Source: Eopsaltria australis
Lineage: Eukaryota > Chordata > Aves > Passeriformes > Petroicidae
Assembly: GCA_034509425.1 (NCBI GenBank)
Contig: JAVTVJ010001246.1
Coordinates: 1 to 64,000 of the forward strand
Length of the DNA: 64,000 nt
Reading direction: 5' to 3'
Shown: positions 22,583 through 32,637 of the stretch, piece after piece
Layout of the letters: the number at the start of each line of letters is the position of its first letter
Position numbering within the stretch: position 1 is the first letter of the stretch
Notes under the pieces: generated by a model
The model's database searches: none
What the model was told of the DNA's origin: nothing
The model's input: only the letters and a program-made list of their open reading frames with translations
Program-made: the position numbers and the translations under genes

Positions 22583-22838
22583 GCTTCAGGCTCTTCTGCC
22601 AGGGGAAAAGCAGCAGTACGAGAGAAAAGTGCCCAGAGTTGCACCTGTGAAGGTTTAAGTCGGCTGTTAGGAATGGCTTCGTCACCAAAGAAGTGTTGTC
22701 AAACATTAGAACAGGCTGCCCAGGATTGCGGTGGTGTCACCATTCCTGAAGGGATTTTAAAAAAGGAGTAAAAATGGTACTTGGGGAACATGTCTTAGGG
22801 GTGGGATTGGTAGTTTTGGGTTAACGTTTGGATGTGAC
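22583..22838 (+). mobile_element. CR1 LINE 3' tail, second copy
   Basis: Parallels 21870-22075: AGAGTTGCACCTG, AACAGGCTGCCCAGG, GGTGTCACCATTCCTGAAGG and GTTTTGGGTTAACGTTTGGAT occur in the same order. The two tails may be a local duplication of one insertion, since both are cut at the same place near the 3' end. Confidence 0.75.
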
Positions 22839-23140
22839 GACGGGAGAGCTCTCTGCACACCTCATTCTGTGTTCCCTTCACTTGGGGATTCAGGGAGCCA
22901 GCACCTCCGCAGGAGAGATTTGACACTGACAGGGACTCAGGGCAAGCTCCCACGTGGGGACATCGCCTCAGGGCAGCCCCAGCCCATTTTTTGGCCTCAG
23001 CATGCTTGGACCAGGAGCAGCACGGGATGTGCAGCGCTGCAGAAGCGGGGCTCGTGTGCGACACTGGGTGCCCGTGCCGCCAGGCCGGGGAAAGCTTTGG
23101 AGGGCTCTGGGTGTCAGGGCCCTTGTGGGACACGAGCCCG
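22839..23140. other. Sequence beyond protamine copy 2, no recognised gene
   Basis: GC-rich single-copy sequence lying 3' of the minus-strand protamine. No domain is recognised. Confidence 0.45.
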
Positions 23141-23231
23141 TTTGTGAGCGGCGCGTTCGGAGCGGAGCCCTCCCGCGGGAGTACCAGCGGGACAGCCACG
23201 GACACGCACACCTTTATAAATATTGCCGGCC

Positions 23232-23237
23232 TTTATT
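23232..23237 (-). terminator. Polyadenylation signal of protamine copy 2
   Basis: AATAAA on the minus strand, 76 bases after the stop codon, exactly mirrored from copy 1. Confidence 0.8.
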
Positions 23238-23312
23238 GGCATCGCCAGCCCCGCGCCACGGCCGCGCCCCGGGCGCTCCTCGGGCCGTGCGAGGCCTCGC
23301 CCCGCGCTCGGC

Positions 23313-23480
23313 TCAGCGTCGGCGGCGGCGTCTGCGGCTGCTGCGGCGCCGGCGGTACCTGGAGCGGCGGGAGGCCCGGCGCCTCCTGCGCACGCCCCGA
23401 CGGCGGGAGCGGCGGCGGCGCCGGCTGCGGCTGCGGCTGCGGCTGCGGCTCCTGCGGGAGCGCCGCCGGTAGCGGGCCAT
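23313..23480 (-). CDS. PRM: Protamine, copy 2
   Basis: The coding sequence appears identical to the copy at 16624-16791, so it gives the same 55-residue, cysteine-free, 67% arginine protein starting MARYR. The role is DNA compaction in the sperm nucleus. It lies on the minus strand, tail to tail with copy 1, with 6.5 kb between the stop codons. ATG is at 23478-23480 and the stop at 23313-23315. The TATA box, CRE-like site and polyadenylation signal are at the same relative places as in copy 1. Perfect coding identity beside diverged flanks points to recent gene conversion, strong selection or both. The main difference is upstream: a longer array of CRE-like modules (23541-24021). Both copies look functional. 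Confidence 0.93.
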   Translation of the reverse strand: MARYRRRSRRSRSRSRSRSRRRRRSRRRGVRRRRRASRRSRYRRRRSSRRRRRRR

Positions 23481-23512
23481 GCTGCCGCGGGCGGCGCGGG
23501 CGGCGCGCCCGC

Positions 23513-23519
23513 TTTTATA
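23513..23519 (-). promoter_or_regulatory. TATA box of protamine copy 2
   Basis: TATAAAA on the minus strand, 39 bases before the start codon, exactly mirroring copy 1. Confidence 0.75.
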
Positions 23520-23540
23520 GCGGAGCGGGGCAGCCAGGGC

Positions 23541-24021
23541 CCGACGTCAGCGGTGAGGTCACAATGCTCCGAGAGGAGCCCCTTGTAGGGACAGAGCTTC
23601 GCAGAACTGATGTCACCACTGAGGTCACAGTGGGTCAGGGTAAACCCCTTGTGACGCCAGAGCTTCACAAAGCCACATCACCAGTGAGGGCACAGCAGAC
23701 TATGGATCGACACCAGAGCTAGGAAGGACGAACATCAGCAGTGAGGTCACAGTGAACAGGGATGGAGTCCTCGTAACACCAGACCTTCCCAGAGCTGACA
23801 TCACCAATAATGTCACAGTGGTTCTGGTGAAGCTCTGATAGATTCTGACAGCAGAGCTTCAAGAGCTACATCACCAGTGAGGTCACAGTTGGCTAGAGGA
23901 AGCCTCTCATGATACCAGAGCTGGAAGAAAAAACATCACCAGTGAGGTCACGGTTGGCCAGGGGAAGCCCCTTGTGATGGGAGTGCTTCGCAGAGCCGTC
24001 ATCACCAGTGAGGTCACAGGG
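23541..24021 (-). promoter_or_regulatory. Array of about eight CRE-like modules upstream of protamine copy 2
   Basis: Units of about 67 bases (spacings about 65, 67, 55, 67, 71, 67, 65) share a core ACATCACCAGTGAGGTCACAG-like block with a CCCCTTGTGA or CCAGAGCTTC linker. TGAGGTCA is exact at 23554, 23620, 23742, 23878, 23943 and 24009. The partner octamer varies (CGACGTCA, TGATGTCA, TGACATCA and weaker forms). TGAGGTCA is one base from the CRE consensus TGACGTCA and also holds the AGGTCA nuclear-receptor half-site. Copy 1 has only about three such units. The array also faces the plus-strand RING gene region, so it could act in both directions. Binding is inferred, not shown. Confidence 0.7.
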
Positions 24022-24935
24022 GCCACAAGGACACTCACAGCCACACCTCCAGCATCTCCTGTGCCCGGGCAATGCCCAGCAGGGTCTAAGATGCTGTAAT
24101 TTGAAATGTGTCCTTGCCCTTCCCAGGGTGGATGCCCAGCCGTGTCATTGTTCCAGTGAAAAAAACTGCTGCCAAAAGAAATGGCAAGAGAGAATTCCTT
24201 CCTGGGTTTGGAGCCCACTTCTGCTTGACAGCACCAAGGGGACCCATTTTATTGGGAAAGCAAAGCAGAACAGTCACACACACAGCCCCAAAAACTGGTG
24301 CAAAGAGCCCTTGTGCCCTCAAGCCAGGGGGACTGTAGAGAGGACAAACTCTGACTTTAAAACAAAAAGGGAAGAATGCTGTGCAGGGACTGGCCTGAAA
24401 TGCCTGGGTGTGATGGCCTCTCCCAGGGAGGCAGAGCAGAAGGCCCGTGAGCAGAGAGCAGGGACTCTCACCTGAGGAGATGTTCCTGGGCAGAGCCATG
24501 TGGTGGATGCCCAGAGCACCCTGGGCTTAGAGCTGCTGCCCTCAGGCTACCAGAGTGCTCTTGCCATGGAAAAAGCAGTGGCTGAAGTGCTAATGACTCC
24601 AAATGATGACAACAGCCCGAGGCAAGAAGGATGTTGGGGCAGTTGCGCTGAGACTGAGGTGATGGATGCTGGGTCCTCCAGAGTGAAGGGCCATTGCACC
24701 CCTCTCTGAAGGGACAACAACTCCAGCTCCTTCCTGTGACTGTGGGGCCAGGTTCCATTCCTGGTGCTTTTGAGGAGCACCAATGCAGTGGTTTCCAGAA
24801 ACATAGAGACTTGGGAAGCAGAAACGGACCTGACACTGTGGGCAAATGCCAGCAGGAGCGGATGGGGTTGGAGAAAACCCGTCCTTTCTGCTTCTCTGTG
24901 CAGCAAGGGCACAACCCACATGGAGACTCTTACCT
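24022..24935. other. Spacer sequence, no recognised gene
   Basis: Moderately GC-rich sequence with short frames. No domain is recognised. Confidence 0.45.
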
Positions 24936-24939
24936 GGAG

Positions 24940-25195
24940 GTGGCCACGCATCCCCCAGGTCCTCCCAATGCCAGCATTGCCCAGGCCAAGGCAGTGAGGG
25001 GCAGAGGGGTCATCCAGCTGCAGGCAGCCCATGCTGACTGCTCCCAGACAGTCCTGCTCCTAGGAGAGCTTGGCAATGTGTCGGAAGCAGGGATGAGACA
25101 CAGGGCCATGGATGTGTGTCACAGGTGGCCAAGGGAGAGCAACACAGAAATGCAGGAGTTTCAAACAACAGAGTGGTAGTTCCTTTTTTCTCCTG
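24940..25195 (+). repeat. Direct repeat A upstream of the broken Topors-like copy
   Basis: Pairs with 26335-26600 about 1.4 kb downstream: CCAGCATTGCCCAGGCCAAG against CTGGCATTGCGCAGGGAAAA, then shared CATCCAGCTGCAGGCA, ACTGACTGCTCC, CTTGGCAATGTG, and GGAGAGCAA. It marks an old tandem duplication that copied the upstream region of the RING gene. Confidence 0.75.
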
Positions 25196-25720
25196 GACCC
25201 CGTGTAGTCCTGCCTGTGCCAGAGGCTGAACAGAATGTACTGGGATTGGTGGTGGCTGGCAGAGGATGGATAGCAGCATCCTGTACAGCCTCTGCCTCTG
25301 TTGCCTGGAAGTCTTCCTCCAGACCCTGCAGCCTCTCCTGGGTGAGTACACAGCGCTGCGGACCCACAGCACCTGCAGTGTTGGGGAGGCCCAGAGGCTG
25401 CTGCGCTCCCGTAAAGTCAGGGACAAGAACAACAGCCCCGTGGCCAGGGCCAGCTCCAGCTACTTCAGCATCTCCAAATCCAGCAGTTTCTGGGAGAGGA
25501 TTCCCACCAGCAGCTCTGCAGGCTCCAGTGTGGAGGAAGAAGCTGGTACATTGGAGGCCAGTCCCCCCTAGGGGTCCCAGCTGTCCCCGACCTGTGTCCA
25601 CCCTGCAGAGTGCAACCAGTCCCAGGAGGAGCTGGAGCAGTCAGTGGTGGCAGGTCCCTGTGCCCAGGGCAGCATCCACAGCTCTTCCTCTCCTGGACAG
25701 AGCAGGAACCACTTGTTTGG
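25196..25720 (+). pseudogene. Decayed Topors-like gene copy
   Basis: The segment parallels the middle and C-terminal half of the gene at 27123-28043. WWLAED (near 25250) matches WWLAEV and is followed by an in-frame TAG at 25270 and frameshifts. Then LEVFLQTLQPLLGEYTA, RRLLRS-type sequence, and SSAGSSVEEEAGT (matching PAGSSMQEEAGT) continue in order, and the last block CAGGTCCCTGTGCCC..GGCATCCACAG matches the intact gene's tail. The RING finger part is absent. It lies in the same orientation as the intact gene behind direct repeat A, so it is a tandem duplicate that lost its 5' half and decayed. Confidence 0.75.
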
Positions 25721-26334
25721 ATGGTCTAGGTACCCTTCAAAGAGGAGGGTCCCCAGGAGTCTTCTCCCGGCAAGAGATTACCCCAAAGGCAGCAGTTGTA
25801 ACCCTTTAGTCAGGAAAGAGGAAGAAATGCATTATTTCCCTCATACAGTTTCTGGGCTTCTCCCCATTGTGGGGCCTCTTCCCTTCCCATTGTGCCCCAC
25901 CGTGGGTGGCACCCCTGTGCTGGGGGGCTCACTTGTGTCCCCCAGAGCCCCAGGGCCATATCAGTCATGCCTCTTCCCACATGAAATCCTGCTGCAGTCA
26001 CTCACCTGAAGCAGATGCCAAAGGCAGAGTGGCAGGAAGGATAACTTATCACAGATCTAATGGGGGTTCAATTGGGTGTCACTCCTGGCTTCTGCTGGCA
26101 GCTCCCAGTTGCCTCACCTGGTGCCAGTGCCATGAGGGCCATCCTGAGCTCTGCCTGGCCAGAAGAAGCATCCTTGGAGCCCTGGACACCACTGCAGGGT
26201 GTCAGCATGGGGACCATGTTGAGATGTTACTCCACCCTGGGGATATCCCAATGGCCTGGCAGGGGCTTCCTCTCACAGCTGGGTCCAGTGGGCTGAATTC
26301 CTATGGCCAGAGGGGATCCCTCCTTTCACCCAGG
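25721..26334. other. Sequence between the pseudogene and direct repeat B, no recognised gene
   Basis: Mixed GC-rich sequence; no domain recognised. Confidence 0.4.
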
Positions 26335-26600
26335 GCTGGCCACTGACCACCCAAATACTCCACATCCTGGCATTGCGCAGGGAAAAGCAGTGACAGGAGG
26401 TGTCATCCAGGTGCAGGCAATCTATACTGACTGCTCCCACCACAGTCCTGCTCATGGGACACCTTGGCAATGTGCCAGGAGCAGGGACAAGACACACAGT
26501 CATGGCCACCTGACACAGGTAACCAAAGGAGAGCAATACGGAGATGCAGAAGTTATAAATAAGAAATAGTATTTTCCTTTTGCCCCTGACAATGTGCACC
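26335..26600 (+). repeat. Direct repeat B upstream of the RING gene
   Basis: Diverged partner of 24940-25195 in the same orientation. It lies about 0.5 kb before the acceptor of the intact RING gene. Confidence 0.75.
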
Positions 26601-27052
26601 TGTGGAGGGGGGGAACATCCTGTTGTGCCATCATGGGTGGTGGAGGGTGACATCACAAGTGGCAGCCTGTGACATCACCTCCTTGCTGATCACACTTGGG
26701 CACCAGCAGAGCCCAGTCTGGCCCAAATCTTGACTTCTGCTGACTAAGACTGCAAGGTCTGGAGGGTGAAGCCAGGCCTCTCCGGGTGCTGGGTGGTGTT
26801 GGGGGCTGCTGTCAGAGAATTCAGCAGCTCATCCCAGAGCCATCGCTCCTGTTTCCCTGCCCTGCCTGCTCAGGGCAGCTGGGCAAGGCAGGTGCAGCAC
26901 TGAGGGTGACACCCCTGTGTCCCTGCAGTGGTGTGGGGCAGGTGACAGGGCTCAGGTAGACAGGAGGGTGTCCTTCCCCAGGGCCCTGGGCATTTCCTGC
27001 CTTTTATTCCTCTCCCTGGCACAGTCAGTGACTATGGCTTCTCTCTCCTGTA
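26601..27052 (+). other. Probable intron or 5' flank of the RING gene
   Basis: Ends in a pyrimidine-rich acceptor CTTCTCTCTCCTGTAG at 27038-27053. That suggests an upstream untranslated exon that I cannot place. Confidence 0.4.
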
Positions 27053-27122
27053 GTGTGTGACGCCAGTGAGGGGGAGCAGCTCCTGGTCCTCAGGTGTCCC
27101 CAATGTGCTGCAGAGCACAGGA

Positions 27123-28043
27123 ATGGCGACAGCGACAGACAGCAAGTGCCCCATCTGCCAGGAGACTTGGGATGACGCGGCTTCAGCTCTGCCCTGTCGC
27201 CACCAGTTCTGCCTGGGCTGCATCCTGCGGTGGGCACAGAGAAATCCCTCGTGCCCGCTCTGCAGGACACCGATAGAGGGGTTCAGGTTTTCTGAGCGGG
27301 GTGAACAGGACTATGTGCAATTTGTCATCACCAGCAGCCAGGCAGAGAGAGCTCCCAGTCACCCGGACGAGAACAGCCCCCATGGCCCTGTGATGTCCCC
27401 TGCACCTTCTGCACACGAGACATTGTCCCCAGCTGAGCAGGGGCCTTCAGAGCCGGAGTCTGTGGGTGGCCTCCTGCCCGAGGTGTGGGCAGGACTTTTC
27501 CGTCAACAACAATACCTCCTGGAGCCCGTGTGGCCCTGGCTGCACCGGAGGCTGCAGGGAATATTCCAGGGCCGTTGGTGGCTGGCAGAGGTTGCAGAGA
27601 GCTTCATCATGCGCGAGCTCTGCCTCCATGGTCCTGATGTGGAGATCCTGGTGCCGAGGCTGCAGAACTGCCTGGAGGAACATGCAGCACCGCTGGTCCA
27701 CAGCCTCATCAATGCCATTGTGAGCCGGTGCGGCAAGGAGGCCAAGAGGCGGCTGAGCTCCCGTCATGCCAGAGAGGACACCAGCGCCAGCCCCAGCAGC
27801 TCCAGCTGCCTCAGCTCCTGGGACAGGACTCCTGCCAGTGGCCCCGCAGGCTCCAGCATGCAGGAGGAAGCTGGAACATCACAGACCGACCTCCAGGGGA
27901 GCCGCAGCTGTCTCCAACCTCTGCCCAACCCCGCAGAGCAGGAGCGGCCCCGGAGGAGACAGTGGGGGAAAGGTCCCTGTGCCCGGCACGGCATCCACAG
28001 TTCCTCTGCTCCCGGCCAGGGCACGGACCACTCACCCCTTTAA
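27123..28043 (+). CDS. Topors-like RING-finger E3 ubiquitin ligase
   Basis: A 306-residue protein, likely a ubiquitin (or SUMO) E3 ligase. A C3HC4 RING lies at residues 9-47: C9-P-I-C12, C25-R-H27, C30-L-G-C33 and C44-P-L-C47, with tryptophan at 37 and proline 45 in the usual E2-contact places. A conserved helical region follows (about 115-220: GGLLPEVWAGLFRQQQYLL, then WWLAEVAES, and LVHSLINAIVSRC), then a serine-rich tail with SSSCLSSWDRTPAS. This layout fits the Topors-like genes common in bird genomes; they lack the long C-terminus of true TOPORS. ATG 27123 is chosen because the RING starts eight residues later; the open frame extends upstream without another ATG. The coding region appears to be one exon after the acceptor at 27053. 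AATAAA is at 28244. A decayed relative is at 25196-25720. No inactivating change is visible. Substrate unknown. Confidence 0.85.
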   Translation: MATATDSKCPICQETWDDAASALPCRHQFCLGCILRWAQRNPSCPLCRTPIEGFRFSERGEQDYVQFVITSSQAERAPSHPDENSPHGPVMSPAPSAHETLSPAEQGPSEPESVGGLLPEVWAGLFRQQQYLLEPVWPWLHRRLQGIFQGRWWLAEVAESFIMRELCLHGPDVEILVPRLQNCLEEHAAPLVHSLINAIVSRCGKEAKRRLSSRHAREDTSASPSSSSCLSSWDRTPASGPAGSSMQEEAGTSQTDLQGSRSCLQPLPNPAEQERPRRRQWGKGPCARHGIHSSSAPGQGTDHSPL

Positions 28044-28243
28044 GCTCTGATGCAGTGCCTGATTATTTTGTTACATTACATTGCAACTTTGGAACTGCAA
28101 GGAGCTCACTCAGGTGCAGTAACAGACAAGGAGAGTATTGCAGATGCATATGTGATTACTTCCCTTGTCCAGCTGATTGAAAAGCAATTGCTGTAATTGA
28201 ACTGAAAGTCTGCTTGGTAAAATTTAGTTCTAAGTATACATTT

Positions 28244-28249
28244 AATAAA
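28244..28249 (+). terminator. Polyadenylation signal downstream of the RING gene
   Basis: First AATAAA in plus orientation after the stop codon, 201 bases downstream. Confidence 0.6.
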
Positions 28250-28744
28250 GTTACACGTAAACCAAAACATGAATATTGCCAGAGAGTCTTTGTAATGCTC
28301 TCCTCTGTACTTTTTATTGATGGGAGAAAATCCTGTGGTCTTTTTTCAGTTCCACAATTACAAAAAATGCTATAAAGCAAATAAGAACTGAGTACTTTCA
28401 GCTCATGGGAAAAATAAATTAAGTAAAATATCACAAACAGGTACATTTGAGCTGCACTTCCAAAGCAGGTGGTTTACTTTAATGCTTAAAACTACAGAAG
28501 AAGAAATGAGAGGATCTGTGTGCTGAACAAAAAGCTACAATGGAACTCTGTGAATGCAATCTGTTCCTCCCTCGAATATTCTCATATTTGAGACACCATT
28601 GCAGATTGAAGCCAAAATTTCAAGTAATTTTATTTCAATCAGCTGTATTAAAACATTAATAAGAGCATTATTGGTCTGGCTTACTAAGTGTCTGAATGAA
28701 TGATCAACAGAAAATTTGCACATTCTGACATCACAGGCTAGCAG
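28250..28744. other. End of spacer, no recognised gene
   Basis: AT-rich single-copy sequence up to the inner edge of the right arm. Confidence 0.5.
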
Positions 28745-30743
28745 AAATCCGTGCTTTCATTGCCCAGCTTTACTGGAACTGAGGGATCTACTGGGATATT
28801 TTCCCCCAGTTGCCTTCACTCATTGCCAAAACCCTCTGCATCATAATGTTTACATCTGCTAATTGCTTTGGGTAACACAAATCAACACCCATTTCAATTA
28901 AACTTTAATTGATGGAAACTGCTACAACTGTACTGCTAATATATTGGACTATCAATTTCAGTCTAAAAATGTTTTCAGGTTACTACAACAGTGGTAATAG
29001 GAAACAAATAAACAAGTGTCAACTAGGACAGAGGGTGGCCTCAGCCAAAAGCCTCTACAGTCTCAGAGTGGTGGAAACTATTTCTGGAAGAGCTGGGGCT
29101 GCCTTCTTACCTGGGAGCAATCCACAAGCACCTCCACTTATCTTCGGAGGCTCTGGAGAAAGCCAGAAAAAGGAACACTGAGTCAGTATCAGCTGTGTGC
29201 ACTTTCCCTTGGCAGCAATCATACTTCTCTCAGGAGCTATAAAAACCCAGATCCTCTCTGAGCAGGCTTAGAAAGAAAAAACCCCAGGAAGTTGCAGGGC
29301 TTTCCAAGAACAAAGGACTTGTCTATTTAGCTCTCACCTTCCCTTTCACTCCTCCTGAAAACTGGCATACCTTGCAATTCTTTGGCAGGAAAGCACTGCC
29401 AGAAGTCTCACAGGCCTTTTCCCTCTGCACACAAGTGACAGATATTCCAGGTGTCTCTGCACATGCCTGACCCCATGTCTACATGGACCCCAAGATTTTC
29501 TCACCCCGCATGCCCTAAACTCCCCAGCAAGGCTGTCTCTGCAGCAGCCCTGGTCACAGGCTGCTCTCCTGAACACTCAGGGGAAATGATGACATCCTCC
29601 TTAAAAGAAAAACAAAACCAAGTCAACCAAAGATCACTCTGTATTTTCTTAGGATCACTTCAGGCATGCTCTTCTTCTTCTCTCCCTCTAACTTTTCTTC
29701 TCCACTCCCAAGGGATGTGTAACACCAGGGCAACACTGCCCTAATGGTTCACACAAGAGTTTTAAACTCCAAATTAAAACTGACAAAGTGAAGCTCAAGC
29801 TGTCACAAAATGACCTCCAGGGCAAAGCATGAACTCAGAAAACCAGAGTACACCCAGTGAGGGTTCATGGCCTCGCACTCTGACCCTGGCCTATTCCATG
29901 AGCTGTAAGAAATCAGCCAGCAGAAATCCAGGTGCTCTCCTTGTTCCCAGCGTGGGTGAGCAAGGACAGATCTCACTCCAGGTACTGCCCAGGACTGGAG
30001 TGTGCTGCAAACCCACACACAAACCACACATTTCTGGCTGGGAACCTGAGCCCACCCAACTGCTCAGACATCAAAATCTAACATGCTGCTTTTTTGGAGC
30101 CCTCTGCTGCTGCTCCAGATGTAGTTTGCAGGCAAACATGCACTGCAGTTGGGTATTTCCAGGAGCACATGGCAAAAGTCTGTAGTGTAAAAACCATCAC
30201 TGTCCATTAAAAGCTGAATGAAAGAAGCCTTTACTTCTCTAGCCTGCAAGAAACCTCCAGACCCCAGCATTGTCATCGAGCAGAATCACCTCCAAAAAGG
30301 CGGCCATTTCATTGTGGCGTGATGAAAGCTTCTCCTCCAAGTGTCTGATACAACTTCAACACCTGCTGAGTTTAGGCTGAGGGCTGTGGGGATCTCATCT
30401 GGAAAGTCCTTCAAGCAAAGGAAAAGAAACAGACAGAGAAGTGAATAGAAAAAAAACAACCCAAAAAACCAAAACCAAAAGAGAAAGGTTACTGTCTTTT
30501 TAGCAGGGCTCTCAATGACAGGATAAAGGACAAAATATGCTATCCAATCACATTCATTGCTAATTTTAAAAATATTGGAATTAAACCCACAGGATTTAAA
30601 GGTGGAAAACCCACAATGTTGAAACTGGTTACCATATAATAGATTTCTCAGCTGTGAGTGTATATATTGTTTGGAAATCAGTCCCCTAATACTGTTTAAG
30701 CAACTGTTTCCTAATGCACAAAAAACCCGCGCCTTTCTTTCTT

Positions 30744-31014
30744 GTCACATTTCTCTAATTTTCCCTTGTTTCTCACGGTTACCCTTTCACTTTTCTCAAA
30801 CTTTCCCCCTCACAATACCCACCCTTTTCAACCCTCACGTTTCTCACATATTTCACCTACCTTTTTCTGCCATCTTCTCCCTTCACTTTTCCCTCCCTTT
30901 TCCCATTTGTTTCTCACACTTTCCCCCTCACGTTTCTGCCCTCTTCTCCCAAGTTTCCCTCCCTTTTCCCACTCATGTTTCTCACACTTTTCCACTCACA
31001 TTTTCTGCTTTTCA
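30744..31014. repeat. Degenerate pyrimidine-rich minisatellite, right arm
   Basis: Mirror of 13020-13290, read here as CTTTTCCC/TTTCTCAC-type words. Confidence 0.7.
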
Positions 31015-31902
31015 CCCACTGGTTCTTGTCAATGACTGTTTCTCTCCAGTCACTTATGGGCTTTGCTTTCTTTCCTGCAATCCCTCCTTCTGTGGGTCCC
31101 AGTGCAGCAGCCCAAGAAGCCCTTGCCTGCACATTCGCTTGTTGCCTGAATAGAAAGCCTGTGCTGCACCTGAAGACTCTCATTGAGAAGCACCTGACTG
31201 ATAGAAGAAATGGGTGTTGATTTCTTTGCAAACAACCAAATCTGAAAAAAGCAACCAGGCTCTGGAAGAATGGATGTGTGCGTCTTTGCAAACATCAAGC
31301 CCCTTTGGACCCAAGCACGTTCTGAACTTCTGTACTTTGGAGGAAAATGCGCAGGCTTAATATATTTATGAATATTAACTTGTCCACCCAGGGTGGGCTT
31401 AAAGCTAACTTTAATGGCTGTATAATGTGTGGTGGAGAGCAGAACACGTGTTAAAGAGAAAATACATAGCAGGCAGTTTGGGAAGGCTGTCCCTCCCTCG
31501 TCCCTCAGCCAGTGGGGAGTGGAGTGCAAAATGCGGCCGGCAGTTCAGGGTAAAAAGAGATTGCATCTTCCACAAACTTCAGAGACTACCGCAGAGCTAT
31601 TGGTTGCTGGGCTGTAGCATATTATTGTAGTGAAGTTAGTTCTGGCAGGACTCCTCTGTCTGCTTTGTGGACGTTGGTCTTTCATAGCGTGATTTTTGCG
31701 CAAGATTAAAATACAGCCAGCCAAGGTCACACATTGGCTTGTGTATCTCTGTGTGCACAGCACAAAGGCGCCACAGGGTGAATCGGCCGGGTGTCTGCTA
31801 ATGTCCATCTTAGCAGGCGGCTGAAGTGTGGGCTCAGCCCGCCCCATGCTGCACTGGGGCTGGGGCCAAAAGGGCCGCCAAGCACACTGGAAGGTGTGCC
31901 CT

Positions 31903-32073
31903 CACCCCTGGCCACCATTTTATGCATGGTGCCTTCAGCCTTGGCTGCCATTTTGTGCATGGCACCCTCAGCCCCGCTGCTATCTTGTGTATGGCGCCAT
32001 TTTGTGCATGGCGCCCTCATGACCACCATGTTGTTCGTGGTGCCCTCAGCCCTGGCTGCAGAGACCAGGACTC
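31903..32073. repeat. Minisatellite with CCATTTTGTGCATG units, right arm
   Basis: Mirror of 11960-12130, with a small indel relative to the left arm. Confidence 0.7.
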
Positions 32074-32280
32074 AGGATAAATTTAGATGTGAAATATGTT
32101 TGAAGTCTTATTCAATGCATTATTCCATTATCTAGGAATAATCCTTTCATTATTTTTGTATTCACTCCTTGACAAATCAGGCATCTCGTGTTTTGGTTTT
32201 GGAGACAAAATTTCAGGAGGAAATGCTCTGGAATGAGCGCCTCCTCCCAAGGAAAAGGGCCTCCCCCTTTCCTCCGCCAA

Positions 32281-32637
32281 TGACACAAATTGACGAAATC
32301 AGGTGAAAGTGGAAAAAAACTGTTTATTAACACAGAACAAAACTGGAGAAAAAAAAAGAAAAAGGGGGAAAGGGTGCCTGCAAGGAACCGAAAAGGATTG
32401 AATAAAAGTTCGAGATTAACCCCATAAATGACCCAGATCTGGTCTGGAAATGAGTTATGAAAATCTATTGAGAACTCAACAACAAACCAACACAGCAAAA
32501 GGGGGCAGCGCTAGGAGCGTGGCTGGGCGCCAGAGGCTCGCCCACAAAATGGTGGTCCTGCCTTTTATACCCCTGTGGTTGCATCAGCCTTGTAATGAAT
32601 AAATAAATGATAAATGTTGGCTTTTTGTAATTTGTGG
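32281..32637 (-). mobile_element. LTR-like promoter and polyadenylation block, right arm
   Basis: Mirror of 11396-11752. The TATA box is at 32563-32569 and AATAAA at 32323-32328, both on the minus strand. Confidence 0.4.

Larger units (their letters stand above)
23141..23709. repeat. Inner inverted repeat, copy 2 (protamine unit)
   Basis: Reverse complement of 16395-17025. Coding region, TATA box, proximal CRE-like site and AATAAA keep the exact pair sum 40104, with no indel across them. The 3' flank past AATAAA is diverged, with an extra TATTTATAAAGG-type change. Confidence 0.9.
15291..28744. other. Asymmetric palindrome spacer holding the gene cluster
   Basis: This 13.45 kb block lies between the arms and is not symmetrical about the palindrome centre near 22017. 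It contains both protamine genes in a smaller inverted repeat, the Topors-like RING gene with a broken relative, CR1 pieces, one solo LTR and a third diverged copy of an arm segment. Since the spacer is not self-complementary about that centre, a simple fold-back sequencing artefact is unlikely. Confidence 0.9.

Noticed and set aside
22954..23722. Plus-strand arginine-, alanine- or cysteine-rich frames overlapping protamine copy 2
   Set aside because: They are antisense shadows of the CGC/AGC codon runs of the protamine; the same shadow appears opposite copy 1.
23541..24021. CRISPR-like array
   Set aside because: Units are contiguous degenerate minisatellite copies with no unique spacers, and the genome is animal.
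27057..27122. N-terminal extension of the RING protein upstream of residue 1
   Set aside because: The open frame continues upstream but has no ATG. It starts right after a splice acceptor, and the RING gene family starts close to the first zinc-binding cysteine.
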